Shown in pieces: positions 12,101-27,100 of a stretch of DNA of 64,000 nt; position 1 is the stretch's first letter, and the number at the start of each line of letters is the position of its first letter. The notes beneath the pieces are model-generated. The model did no database searches, was not told where the DNA came from, and saw only the letters and a list, made by a program, of their open reading frames with translations. A program made the position numbers and the translations under genes. The stretch lies in NCBI GenBank assembly GCA_013399015.1, contig VWZX01010418.1:552507-616506 (forward strand). The letters run 5' to 3'. This DNA is from Galbula dea (Eukaryota > Chordata > Aves > Piciformes > Galbulidae).

Positions 12101-15100
12101 AAGCTTTATAAATAACTTTTAATTCAGTTGCAGCCTGAAGGTAACTGCTTGTCGAGGGTAGAGGCTGGGCCGATCATCAACCCAACGACAGCCGCTCCCT
12201 ATTACCCCCCCCCCAACGACGGGAAGGGATAGGGGATAAGAGAGGCAGAGAGACTTATGGATTGGAAAATAAAACTAAAACTACTTTAATAATAATAACA
12301 ATATTAAATGAAATATATACAAATATATACAGAACCCAAAACCCCTTTCAATGATAACTACAACACCACCGAAGCTGCGGTCGTCAGACCTCCCGACACC
12401 AGGTGAATGCGGTTCCCCTGGGGGTGGGGTCCTGGTACCGGATGCAGGAACTAAGGGATCACCTAGAAGTGACTGATGCAGGAACTTAGGGATGATCTAG
12501 AAGTGCCTGATGCAGAGCAATCCTGAAATCAGGAATCTCGAACCTTAAAAGGGAAGTCTAGCAAGGGAGGGACTGACCCCCAGTTTCTCTATCGAATATG
12601 ACGCATATGGGATGGAATACTTTTAGAAAGTAAAATCACTGGGTAGAGTTAGTTCTGGTCTAACTCAAACCAGGACACGGCTTTGTTTTTAAATTGTAGT
12701 CTGAGAAGACCTGCTTCTATGCAGGTAAAATGGCAAAATTCTAACGCTGCACAAGTGAGAGATGCCGCCAGCGAAATGGGAGAAGGTGGAGGAGAGAAAA
12801 CAGGTCCTCTTTGTCAGTGGGACAATGTTGCACTTCAAGAAATCCTGCCTGAGTGAAGTGCTCAGGTCCTGCAGCTTCCCAGTAGAGGAGATAATCATCA
12901 GGAGCAAGCTGATGGGCAAGCCACAAGGTGAGTAGCTGACTGTAAGCTCAGAAGGAACCTCACAGATGCTGCCCCCTTGGGGGACGTGAGAAGGAGTCTT
13001 AGGACCATGCCAGATCAGAAAGCAGATGGCTGGTGGGTTGATTTTTCAGCATAGAAGTTATTTCCTGGGGAGGATGGGGGTCACCTGTCTCTAAAAAAGC
13101 ACTTACCAGTAACCAGTTCCTTAGGCACTTTGGGGGGTATAATTTGAAGATCTTGTAAAGGTACAAGCACACCTTCCATATTTCCAAACATAGATGACAA
13201 ACCCAAGCAGAAGAGCATGATAAAGAAGAGAATGGACCACAAAGGTGAGACAGGCATTTTGGTGATAGCTTCAGTGAAGACAATAAAGGCTAGGCCAGTT
13301 CCTTCAACCCCCTGTGGAAGTTTTCAGAAGTTAGTCTCATTAACATCACACAGCACTTAAATTTACATTGGTATTCACTAGACTTGGATTATGCTAACCC
13401 ATACCACAATACTTAAGCTTTTTGTTTCCACAAAGCCCTCCTAATGCAGCAATATATTAACTGTAACTACAATAGAGACTCTATTTTTCTATTCTACACC
13501 TATTTTCATCTGTATCTCACCACCATTTTAGCAAACAAATAGGTACACCTATTTAATTCCTCTTGTAACTTTTTCAGCCTGGTGTCATGGTTCATTCTTT
13601 GTTTTGTGACATACTTGTACTAATGGGGACATGGCTTGCTCCAGCTGCTTCCTTACTCTGTGAATCTCTTCCCTAGTCATCCTGTGCCACCACAGCTGCA
13701 ATCAGTTAGTTCCAGAGAAATACTTGCTGCTATTTTGCCAACTACTTGAGTTCAGTCTAAAATACTTGTGGTTTTAGTAACTAGTCTGACAGATTGCCAG
13801 TATTTTTCAGAAGGATTAAACAGTTTATCCCTTCAAAAGCAAAATAGGGTAATCAAGTAATTCTTCAGCCCTAAAGCATTTCAGTTGCAATCAGGCAGTG
13901 GAAATACTTAAAAAGTCCAACAACCTCAGAAAAAAGAGTAGTAGGCAATTAAGAAATTGCTATGCATTCCTATCATGTTTATGGTATCAATATGAGTCAG
14001 GTTGTTAAACTTACATCATTCAGGAAACTTTCCAGATTACAGGTTTCAAACTTCAGGCTTGCAAAAGTCATTGGATCAGTCATGTTACATATCTGCTGCA
14101 TCTGCTCAAAGTTATCTTGGGTTACATTACCTTCTGGCAAATCAAATGCATTCATCAGAGTAAGAATATTTCTGAAAAAGTTAAATACAAGTAAGTTGAG
14201 TTATTTGTAAACATCCTCAGGATTCATTTTTGTCAGCAGGTTATTCAGAGCAGATTGTCTTCTATAAAGATACAAAGCAAACAATGTTTTGGTTGCTCAG
14301 TGTCAGGCTTTGAAATTGGGAAGTCCAGCTGGTTTGTGCATGTGCAATTCTTTCTTTCTTCTTCCAGGGGGAGTCTGGTACTGTCTTTAATGGCAGAGAT
14401 GATAGCTGAATGGATGGGCACTTTAGGGACTTGTGCAGAAGTTAGGTGCCCATCTTTGCACTTCAGACTAGGCACCAATTCCAAGGCTAGGCAGCTTCTG
14501 GGAATCTGTAAGTTGTCTGCAGTTACATATCCTGGAGTTCTACACCTGATGTGGAGGAATTTGACTGGAACCTACAGTGTCTGGCAGCTGGGATTAGAAA
14601 GGAGTCTGAATCTCTCTAATAAAGTTAGGTATCTCTGGTGAGACCTAAGCATTTAAATTCTCCAGGAGGCAATATAAATACAGAGCTAACACAAGCACCA
14701 AAGTATGTTACATGCATGCCATATGTCAGCTCAGTAGGAATCAGTTATAAAAGGCTGAGAGCCCTGGGGCTGTTTAGGCTGGAGAAGATTGGGAAGGGAT
14801 CTTATCAATGTTTATCAATATCTAAAGGGTGGATGTCAAGAGGATGGGGCCAGTCTCTTTTCAGTGGTGTCCAGTGATAGGACAAGGGGCAACAGGTACA
14901 AAGTAGAACACAGGAAGTTCCACCTAAACATAAGGAAAAACTTCTTTCCTGTGGGAGTGATAGAGCACTGGAACAGGCTGTCCAGAGAGGTTGTGGATTC
15001 TCCTTCTCTGGAGACTTTCAAAATCCATCTGGACTCAATCCTGTGCAACCTGATACAGGCTACCTGCTTTAGCAGAAGGATTGGACTAGGTGATCTCCAG

Positions 15101-18100
15101 AGCTTCCTTCCAACCTCTACCATTCTGTGATTCTGTAATTAATGTGAATTATGCATTTTTGCAAAGTTTCTGAACAATTTCCCAGTGGCTGGTAGAGCTT
15201 CATCTAATGGGTTGAAATGGGAAGAATTTAATGAACTAATTTGGGTAATTTCCCAAGGTACTACACAGAATTGCTTGCAGTACCTGTGGTGCCTGCACTG
15301 TGATCCAGCTGTGGCCAGGACTCTGCAGGACTGTCAGAAATGCTTGGTCACAGGTGGCTTTCTTAAAATGGGCAGTGCTTTCTGTTGCCTTTTGCAAGTG
15401 ATCTCCAAGGCAGAACTACATAGTTTGGCCTCTATATCTATCAGGAGGCCTTTGAGGATTTGATATCAGCCATAATAGAAATAGCAGCAGCAGCCTTTGG
15501 TTGGTTGGATGGTTTTGAAGTATGTAATGTAAAATCCAGTTTTTCACAGAACCAGTTTTACTGAAACTTGCCTTATCCAGTCAAGTCTATACTTTCCTTT
15601 AGAATATTTCATATCTATTGTTACAAATGATTAATTTTTCATACTTACCTCTAAAACAACAGGTATTATAATATGTTTTAGTGAAATAATCTATCATGAA
15701 ATTAAACTACCTTTATGTAAATACAAATTTTTACATAAACTACATTTCTATTTGAAAGAACTGTTTCCAAAAACACATTAAAGTAGGGAATATACTCTTT
15801 CTCCTTTGTTATTTTTTTGAAATAACAGGGTAAATAAAGTAATATATGGCTGCTTGAGCAATATCCATCTAGGAAATAAGGTGGGTCAAATAATTATCAC
15901 TCCCTATGGAGCTGATACCATAAAATTTGGTTTTTTTTAAGTAATGAGTAGTCTGATACTATGTGCATCAGGAGCTGCAATAGTTCAGAAATCATAAAGC
16001 CATTATCATCAGGCTGACAGAGCTGCCTCAGCCAAGAAACCACCTGTATATCCTGGGTTTTTCTTCCATCACTTACTTGTCAAAACAGTCATCATATCTT
16101 TCTGTGGCTCTGAATCCAATGATGGAGTATATGACAGTTGCTGCATAGATGGATGTGAAACCATTGATCAATGAGATGATCAAGGCATCTCTCTCACAGT
16201 TATTGCTGCAATTCAAAGAGGAAAAATAAAGAATTAATTTCAAGCACCATCCCCAACCAAAAACTAGAAACTGGCTACCAAGACTAACAAAAAAGTAGTC
16301 TGCAGATGCATAAGTACATCAGTATGCTCCCTAAGACTAGAAAAGTATGGCTGTTAAAGACAGATTTAGTGAATTAAAACTTGGTGCCTTAAGCAGTTGA
16401 ATAGATATGCCTTTTCTTTTTCCTCTCAGATAATCCTATTCATAAGGAATAACTGCCTGAGTTGTTTCCATGTCTGGCTCATGGAAAGTAGAAAATGAAG
16501 GGCAAAAAAGAATGTCTCCTCCTTTTCATGCCTGTCATACATGTGTTCAGATACACATTGGCATAAGCTGTTTCTTTGCTGCTGGAGTTCACTGCTGCAA
16601 GGAGAAAGATTTGGGTTTGAATTCAGACAGTCAGAGGGAAGAGTGACCAGAAGTTTCCACAGCACTTTGGTACAGTAAAGCTCCAGTAGCCAAGTGCACA
16701 TGAGAACAGGCTTTTTGATTGTGGGACAGAAGATGGTTCAAAATGTCTTCAGGTTTTGGAAATGTGATGGAACATTATGCTGATAAGATCAGACAAATAA
16801 GCCAGCACATTGTGAAAGTTAAACTGATTTTTTTAGAGATTTCTCTGCTGTGAGCAATTGCCAGTGTATCTGTGCTAAGATGGAAAAATTGGACAGCCAG
16901 AAAGAGACTTTTATCTGAGAGACAAGATAAAGAATCAATATTAAATTGGTTAATGGTTTTATGAGAAGGCTGTAAAGCTCTAGATATTGTATTTCTCTTG
17001 GGTAGGAGAGTGCTATTGAGATTAACTTGGTGTTGTCATATTTAGTTTTATGATCACCTTCAAGAGGAGAGGAAAGCCAAGCCTATCCAGCCAAGACCAG
17101 GGACACTGTCATCTTTCCTCTGCTATGGCAATGCAAACAGGTCTCTAGTGGGCAGATGACATTGAATTAAAATTCCTTATTGTACTCTCATGTCAGTTTT
17201 TTTACTGTAACATGAGATTCTCAATAATAAGCTTGATAGAAATATTTCTTGCCTTCAGAGGAAGTAAGATGCTGAAGCTGGTTGTGAATGACTGAAGTCA
17301 CAGAATCACACAGAATCACAGAATATTAGGAGTTGGAAGGGACCTTGAAAGATCATCTAGTCCAACCCCCCTGCCACAGTCCTGGTGGCATTGAAACCTG
17401 TGGTATTTCCTGAAATGTTTACACTTCCAAACTATCTAGGAGCAGAGTCACCTAGTCCAGCTGGTGTTGGGCTGCAGGTGGCCCAACACTACAGTGTAAC
17501 ACTGTGGCATTTGCATGCTTTTCTTAGATATCCATGGGAATTTAATTACTTTCTGCAGATTCCTCCTTAACACTGTGCATTGAGCACTCCTGCAAAAAAA
17601 AGCTCCTGCTTGTCAGCTGGTGGTGGGCAGCCAGTCCCCTTCTTTCTAGCCTGCATCACTACATCTTTCTGCAGGAAGTCAGCTAACAGTGGGACCTGAA
17701 ATCTTGTCTCAGGAGCTAGGATCTGTCAAAGATGTGCTTTGCATGGCTGAGGGGATGGTGTCCTTTTCCCAAGTAATTGTTGTGTAACGATAGGGCAGAA
17801 GTGGACGTGCTTCATTTGGAAGAAATAGTCTTATTTATAAGTCTTAATAGAAATAGTCTTATAAAATTTGGCTTTTGCCTGGCTACTTACTGAACAGAAT
17901 TGTAACTGGAGAATGAAATGAGGCCTCCAAAGGCTAGGGAGAAAGAGTAGAACACCTGAGCACCAGCATCCAGCCACGTCACTGGGTTAGCCAGCTCGGT
18001 AACCTGAGGCATCAGACACAGAGCTTTAAGCATATGCAACATTGCTATTTAGATGGAATATGAGGGATTTAAAACAATAATTAAACCAAGAACATTAACC

Positions 18101-21100
18101 ATGCAGAACTCACCATTTTTGAAGAATCTTAACAAATAGGTCAATACTTTTGTAAAGAAAAACCTTTATTTTTTCCCCAAAAGAAAATCTAGATGTAGGT
18201 TTTCTGCAACTATTTTTAAAATTGATAAACAAATTACTTTCTGTAGGTGATAGCTGTCATGCCTATTTCCCAAAAAGGTGTTTATTATTTAGCATTAATA
18301 ATTACCATTCAGAGGTCTTCTCATGGAAAAAGAAACCCCTTTTAATTTTGTTTAAAAACTGTTGTATTTTTAAACCATTCTCTTAAGTCTTTTGTCCATA
18401 CTGATTAGATGAGTTCTACACCAAGTTGGCTATTTCTGCTTTGCAGTTAGATTCATCCTTAACTAGACTACATGGAAAGAAAGCAATCCCCTTGTGGCAG
18501 CCTCATGGTATTGCTCTGTGATGATTTTATATGAAACTATAAATATATTTATTAATATGTATATNNNNNNNNNNNNNNNNNNNNNNNNNNNNNNNNNNNN
18601 NNNNNNNNNNNNNNNNNNNNNNNNNNNNNNNNNNNNNNNNNNNNNNNNNNNNTGTATATTTATTATAATAACAGATTTCGATGGGGGCTAGAAAGAAAGA
18701 GAGAATTTGTGTATGTGTGTATAGTTTACAGAAAGGATTCACCTCCCAGAAACAAGATTTTAAAGGTGTCTAAGGAATAGTTAGAAAAGCACCAGTGGAG
18801 GAAAATAGTTTTCAATTGTTTGTTTCACTGAGGCAAAAGCAGTGACTTACATTAGGAGTGAAGAGATACACAATTCCACTGGTTGATCCTTTCAGAGTCA
18901 AGCCCCGGATCAGAAAAATGGTAAGGACAAGGTATGGAAGAGTTGATGTTACATACACAGCCTGAACAAGAAACATAAACCACTTAAATAACATAGAACA
19001 AGTAAAAATAAAAATAGCACTGCAGGGAAGAAAAGAGGGGAATATACAAGGTAGTGTGACTAACAATGATGGCAAGTTCCAGGCAAGTCACAGTTAACAT
19101 ACTGCAGAAAACTATGTTCCAGAGAAAGAGTATGTGCAGTACATTTTGATAATAAACATTTTTATGGTTATAGTGTGGTCTTGAAGAGAAATTGTCATTG
19201 CTGAAATTTAACTCAAATCACTCACAATCAACATAAAATATAGTCCAAACCCTGAGATAAGTTAATGCTGTCAATGCAATTTTGGGCTCTTAGGGCTTCG
19301 CTTGGCAGCAGAATATCTGTCTTTCTGTAAGAGAAATAATACTAAAGACTAGCACAAACCCAAATAAACCTGTAGATGTATGTTTTGAAGAGAATGGCCA
19401 TAGTAAAAAGACAGAGTCCCTCAATCCTACATTAAAGGTTAGTATTCATGTCAAGATGATAATAACTTGAACTTTTGGAAATCAAATTGCTCACAAAAAT
19501 CTCCACATAAACCAAATCCAATCAACTTCCCTTTCATTCAGCTTCCTTCTTCAAACAGGATCCCCAGTGCTGACACATGAAGTTTTGACATGCTATACTC
19601 AAGAAACAGACTGTTCCTACAGCATTAATCTAAGTCTGTATGAATAGGGAATCACAAGAGCATAGAGAATATCATCTCATAGAAAGCCAAAACGAGTACC
19701 TTTCCTGTTGTTTCGATGCCTCTGATTGTGCAAACGTACAGTACACCCCACGCGCATGTTAAACATAACAAAAGCCACCACTGTATAGTGCCTGAATCAT
19801 CAATGGAAGTGGAGGTGTTTAATGTTTCTCTGTAGAAGAAATAATCTACAGGGGAGCTCTTGGCACACTCTTCTATGTAATCTGTAACCACAAAATGGGT
19901 TTCATTCTGTATGTCTTCTCTTTCATTGCAAAAGAAGGAAGTTAAGTAACAAACAGCAGTGTTCTAAATTATAGCACCACGGATCTGTTGTTGGCAAAGT
20001 TCAGATTCTTAGAGGCTGGTTTCATGGAAAATGAGAACTTTTAAAGAGAATTTTTTAACAGGGCTTTTAATACAGATTTTATTGTTGGTTTTCTTGATTC
20101 AGTCATGTAGGTAAAAATCTTTGAAGCTCAGTCAAAGACTCTTCTATCTTTATAATTTTTCTTTCTTCCAACAAAAATGTGAAGTTAGAAGCTTCTTATG
20201 CCAAAGAAAGTGTGGGAAGGATTTCTGAGCACAAACATACATATATTGCATGAAATATCTTTTTTCTTGTCAGAAGAAAATCAGTTAGGGAGATGTTTTT
20301 CAAGGATAGTACACTTCCTACCTCTTCTTAAAAACGACCAACCAACCAACTTTGGTCTTTCCACATGCATCCTGCTCTTTCTTGCCTGATGGAGTGAAGG
20401 CATCTGCCCACAGTTTCCTGCAGACATGTGGCTCTTCTCATCCTGCACCTCCCTCAGATCAGCAGTACTTTATCTTTCTGTTTTGTGGGGGCATGGTTCA
20501 AGGTCTTGTCAGCTCAGGTTGGATTCTCAGCTCTCTGTAATGTGCTGATATGTGCAGGATTCTGCCCTGACCTGGCCTTCTGCTTGACTTATTATACTTA
20601 TTCTGGGATGAGAGGAGCAAAGCTCTCTGTAAGAACTGTTCACCTGTTTCATACAGTTTCATGCAAGGCTGACTACAGAAGATAAAACTGCTGTCACCAA
20701 GCAGTATCCAAGGAGCTATAGACTGTTGTCATATTGAGAGATACAGGTGCTTCACATGAATTATGCATCTCTCTGGAAAATATTAATGTTTATTCTAGAC
20801 TTGCACTTTGTGAATATTCCATATGTGAACACATCTGTCAAAATCAGCCCTGAAGTTTCATATAACAAGTCAAAGTTTGTCTCAAAAGATTAAGCATTGA
20901 TCACCTTTTATATAATGTGAATTAAGTATTAAACCAGCAGAGTGTTCCTGACAGGACTGGCATGCCTTACTGTTGTTTTACAGAGAGAGGCTCATTTGGG
21001 CTAATTACTGAAAGTGGAAAAATGCATTTCACAACAAAATTCAGTATTTCATAAAATATACCTGTTCTGTTGCTATTGAGAGGACATGCACTCCAAGGCA

Positions 21101-24100
21101 AGGGCTCTTGGAAGGAGTTGAAGAAATACCACATTACCCAGGCAATAATAGTATTATAATATAAACCCACCAGGAAGGACACAAACATTGCTGCTATGCC
21201 TGAAAAAATAAAATCAGAATACAATGTAAATTTCAATATTCTTAAGACTTCAAGACATATCAAAATACATAGTATGAGCCTCAGCTTTTCCCTACTCTCC
21301 TCACCTTAATTACATGGTTAGTAGCCTTTTTTTCCCTCTCTTTATTTGGGGTTTAGTCACTGTGAATTTAACACCTAAATGTTGGACAGCTGAGCCCTAT
21401 GTAGATGTACAGCCTAAAACTACTCTGGGACTGAGGCTGATGCCCACTTAGGAGCCAACATTTTAGGTGGACTAACTCCCTACAGATACTACACAATCCT
21501 GTTCACAGTCTTGCCTGCTGATATCTTGGGAGTTTGGGATGCTGGGTTACATGTAAATCTCAACTGACTTGGGGTTTTGACTAGATGAGAGACAGATTGT
21601 CTTCCCCTTCTACAATGTCACTGCAGAGATCAGCAGATGTGTTTGGCTAACATTTATTGTGTAGGATGGACATCTGCCAGGAGGCACAGTCTGATTCAAG
21701 CTGGTACCTCTCCTTTCCCACTTGTTCCCAAGTAATCAATCTCTGGTGAATTCTCTGCACCAGTAAATGCTAATTATTAGCTCCTGAGGGCTCTTATGTT
21801 CTCAAGAAGTCTGAAAAAAATCCAGATGCAATGAACAAATATCTTTTGTAACTGATTCACAGAAGCAGTGTATGCCAACAACAGTCCTAACTAGCTGCAT
21901 TTCTTTCCTTTCTGATGCGTGGTAATCACAGAATAGCTGAGGTGGGAAGGGCTCTCTGGAGGTCATCTTGTCCAATCCCCTGCTCAAACAGGGCCACCAG
22001 TTGCCCAGGACCATATCAAGGCAAATTTTAAATATCTCTAAAGATGGAGACTCCACAGCCTCTCTGGGCAACCTGAATAGATCCTGGAATCTCTTATGGC
22101 AGACCAGAATAATATTCTGAAGCTCTGTTCTTAAGGTTATCAGTTCAGAGATTTGTGCTTTCTCAGGTAGCTTTTTGTATCCTCTTCAGACTTACCAACT
22201 CCTTTCAGGGTTGGGTGGATAGAGCTCCAGACACCCACACTGCCTTTCCTCAGCCTTTGACCAACAGCAAACTCAAGATGAAGCAGGGGGATACCCTCTA
22301 GGACGAGCAAAATCAGGAAAGGGATCATGAAGGCTCCTGAAATGGATAAGAAAAAAAAAAAAGAGATGTTTCTCATCAGTGAAGTGCTATAAAAAAGCAC
22401 AAACTTCAGTTCTGAGAGCTTTTGTATCTGTAAGCATGCTTGTGGAAACTCTTCTCCAGTTTCTGAAGCATTCTTTTGCCTGATTACCCAAGCAGGGGAC
22501 TTCATCACTTCTGTGGTTTCAGGCAGGAACTCTTATTCCTCCCAAGCAATAAACATAAACATAAATGATACACTCCCAAGGTTAAAATTTGAAGAAGCTA
22601 CCTGTGGATTGCAAGTGGAGGAAAGGTAGCTGCTTTCCTGGAATGAATTCCTTTTTCTTTTCCCCCTGAAAAAAATCTTATGGTTTTATAACTGTGACTC
22701 ATGCCAATTATATGAAGCAGTTGAATGAACTAAGCAAGATGCTCAAAAGATTAGGCAGGAGCCTGGGGTTGTCAAATGAAAGTACCAATAACTTCCTGGC
22801 AACTGTGTTCAGCATCTTTTATGTCTGAGGAAAGGGGATCTGAAGTTCAGGGGTCAAACCTTGTACCTCTGACATGGATATAATGAACAGCACTGCAGCA
22901 CAATACCAAAGTGCAGAGTCAGATACTCAAACCTCTACATAATAGATGATGGTTATCTGTCATTACAAAAAGTCTTTAATTTTCTAGTCATTGGCAGTAA
23001 AATGTCTTAAGTTCATAAAAAAGATGCAAAATGGTATGTTTGAGTGTTTGTTGGCTTCTGACTCATGTATGCAATGAAAAATAACAGGGAAAGAGGAAAT
23101 TTGAAAAATGGAAACTCATTTTTGAACTTTTGAACTCAAAAGACAGCTGAATGCTTTTTGGAAGAGCTGGTCTGCATGCTTTTCTGCTCCATGGGGTACT
23201 TGCTTGACATTGTCAACACTAGAGTTTTAGAGATTATCATTACTGCAAAGTCTTCATTTTCTGTGGACTAAAGTCTGCTGAAAACAGTGCTGTTGTATCA
23301 AGTGGCAACTATTATAATGAAATTGGCCAGATACACCTTTTGCTTTACACTCCTATGGAATTCAAATAATGCTAGTTACTTACCTGTCTTTCACATCATT
23401 TTAAAGATTTAGTAACCATAATCAATAGTTTCAGATGCAGAAAATGATATTCAAAATGCTGGCCCCATTGAAAATGCACATGCCACACATCAGGCTGAAT
23501 GACTATTCACTGAAGCACCAGCAAGTATGTCAAATATTTGTTAAAGCCAGTTGCCAAAGGTAGCTGTAGAGGCATGATATGTTCAGGCTTCAGTTAAGCA
23601 TGTCATTTATCAACACCAAAACATCTTCCTAAAAATTCAACCCTTTTCAAAATTAGTGTAGCTTATCTTGTATGCATTAAAAGCTATCTATCACTGTAAA
23701 AACCCTGTAAAACACTGCAAAAAGACTGGCATACTGAAGAGTTTTCAAAGGAGAGACAGAATAATATGTAAATAATATATAAAAATATATAAAATAATGT
23801 ATTTTTCAATATGAATTATTATTTGTAGAGAAGTTTTCTAAACTTCCAACTCTGCTGACTCTCCCTCCCTTTCTTCTGTGTCAGACTATCCCCTTGGGAA
23901 ATGGACAATATGGACATCATCACCAAGCAGGACAGTATCCCATTTGCTTTTTAACTTGCTTCTGACACCTCAGCTATATTCCATTTTCCAGAAACCTTGT
24001 ATTCCTTGCAAGAATAAAAGCCTGGCTTAGTGAGGAGCAGCTACCAGTTAGATTAGGAGCCTTAGGCTAGTACTGGCTCACCTTGGAGCAAAGTGTCTGG

Positions 24101-27100
24101 TTTGTCACCAGACAGGAATGAAGGATGGTGTTCCATCCTAGATTTGAGGAAATTTAACTCCTTTAATTTCAAATTCAAATTTAGGGATGTGATCTTAGCT
24201 GAGATAGCATTACAAATGGTATCAGTGCTGCAACAATCATTTCCTGACTCATGACTTTCACAAATGTGAAATATATTTCAATTTTCATATTTCAATTTTA
24301 GACAGACTGGTATAATTTCCAAAAGAAGTTCTTCCCTTCTGTCTTCCCACCCCTGCAGGGACTTCTACAAAATTACTGGCACCAGGAGCTGCTAATATCA
24401 GAAGTAACAGGGAAATCTTCTCTCCTTGCCTTGTTGACTGGCTGCTGGAAGGCAGCTACCCCAGACACGGTGATGTTCTCTTAGCCCTGAAGTGCCCTGA
24501 AATCATTGTTGACAATGCAAAGTCTTACTCAATGCTGGCATAGGTTCTGGGATTCATTGAAACTGTGCCAGACCCTATCACTGCAAGGAACTGACTCCCT
24601 CTGTCCTTTCAGACAGTTTCTGGTATTTCTAAAGGTGTGATCTGTTTTGTTTGTATGGACCTTCTTAGCTGTGCTGGAACATGCACTGGTATGCATGTAA
24701 AGGCCTCTCTTAATCTGATTAGACATGTAGTACATGCAGATTTGGCTTCAAAGAGTTTGTTCTTTAGTGATAACACACCCAGTTCTCTGAATAACACTTT
24801 CTCCCAACTGTTTAATTCTTGCTTCCATAGTAAAGAGGATTTTTGCAGTGTACATGACACATGCCCTCTCACTGTTGAGATCTGTCTCCCTACATCCCAA
24901 TGGCTTCCTTCCTACATGGGAGGGTCAGTGGGATAATCCCCCCACATATTGCTTCTGGCCTTTCACAGACACAGTTACTTATGAATGCATGAAGCTGCAA
25001 GCAGCCAGAAAGATGTCATGTGCTCCAACCTCATGACAGGCTGGCACTCAAATTTCCCACCTGTCACACTCTGTCCAGGAGCTCTCAAGAGGGTGAGATG
25101 AGATATGGACAAGATAATTGTGTTTATATCAGCAGTTTTTTGCTCCAGAGCATTCTCTCCCTTTTGAGCCCATGACATCTCCTAAGAGTCTGAAACCTGA
25201 CCCTAAAGAGTTTGTATGGCTACTTCATCTGGATCTTTTCCTTTTACCTCCCCTTTGGATGCCAGACAGGTCTCTTGCACTGTAATGTAATCTCTCTTCT
25301 TTCTGGTAAAACACTTCCTCAGCAATGGTAGTAATGAAGTACAGAAGATGGATCTGTACAGCTACCTGCTCCAAATAGTCCCTAATTTGCACTCAGGGCA
25401 AGTCTGTGTCATCCTTTGAAACTCAACTTGCAGTGATTTTACATCATGTCTTGGAACTTAAGAGTGGACTGGCAGCTAGTTCTGCTCAAGTGCATTGCTT
25501 AGCCATCTTTGCTCTTAATGGAGATATCTCACTTTTTTTCATCAGGTCATGATAAGGTTGTTTAAGGGCTTGATTAGAAATTCTTCCCTGGTCAAAGATC
25601 TTGTTGCATAAGGAAATACACCTCTCTTATTGCCTTTTCAATCTATGACTACTTGTTTCTTATCATACCTGTCAAAGAAAATGGGTTTTTTTAGTAGTTA
25701 TTATCTGTGTTATCAGAAAGGAGAGAAGATCAGGTTGTTTCCTGTGAAGCATCAGAAGCATTTCCTTTAGAAAGCATTCAAAGGTAGTCTCAGCTTTTCC
25801 CCTTCAGTAGAAAACAGGCTGATTGATACTCTGATTTAGGCTCTATTTTCTTCCATGCTTGCAAACCTTAAATGCAAAGTGAACCTCAACTCACACAGCT
25901 CTAGGAGTCTGGGTAGACATGCATTGAGCAACAGCATGGTCCCTAGACCGTAACTCCTCCTGTTGACAATCCAGCACATCAAATCTGCTGCAAGACTCTC
26001 AGAATTGAGCCATCTTCTCTGGTGAACATACCACTAGCCCTCTATCAACCTCATGGGATTTCCTGAGGTCTCAAGATACTTACAGATGTACCTTTGTTAA
26101 GATGTCATAAAAAAAAGTCTTTAAGCATCACTCATCTTTGACAGAGCAGTCAGATAAAGGGATTCTGTGACCTGCTTTGCACAGCCACAAAAAGGGGAAA
26201 GATGCAGGAAATAAATTTCAGGTTCTGGGATCAACAGGAATGGAGGAGGTGGTGGTTCCCACCCATTTTGTTATCCCAGACATAAAGTACATGGTGTGTG
26301 TATACATATGCAGTGCAGAAGATTTGCATATATCCCTATGCAAACAGATACAACTAAAACAAGGACTAGCTGTGTCCAGTATGGTAGCTGTGATGACTTA
26401 AAAATGCAGGGTGTGCCATGCATGGGGCAAATAGGTAAGCCCACCTATGTTTAGCTGTAAGAATATTACTATATTTTCAAGAGAAATAAAATGGCAGTTC
26501 TCAATTATGCATGCCACTTCTTTCTCTTTCTTGGGTTCTTCTCTTTCCAGGGTTCAATTCTAACAAGCAGCTCAGAAACCCAACTCTTCTCCCCAGCCTT
26601 TCTGAAGGAAGCTATAGTGGAAAAATAAATTATAAGGACTCTACAAAGCTGCCATATGCAGCATTAAAAAAAAATCAATGCTTTTTAAGCTGTCACAATA
26701 TTATGAACCTAACAAATAATCCAATAATCTGAAAATAAGTGCTGTATAGATATAACAATGAGCAGTCTTCCTGTCTGAAAACCTTAGAGCTGAAATATTA
26801 GATTCTTATCCTGTTTCAGTGATGTATTGCAGAATACATAATATTTGGTTTGAACATCTGTATAGCTATTACTCTGTCTTTAATCTAAGTGTTTCTAACA
26901 TGAAATTGAAAAAAATATTATTAATGCCACATAATTCCTCATAAAGGGAAGATAGGTAAACTTCAGATGGAGATGTTTTTCCTATACTATCATACTCAGA
27001 CCTCAGCTGCAGTGAGGGTACCAACACCAGTGAAGAACTGCTGATATCATTACTGTCATTTCATTCAGTGAAGCATACACAGAGATGGAAATGTTCTCCC

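Noticed and set aside
12741..12926. Minus-strand frame next to the LTR that reads like real protein
   Set aside because: Its composition looks protein-like, but it lies inside SLC6A19 intron 9, has no matching splice sites or SLC6 similarity, and exon 9 joins exon 10 in phase without it.
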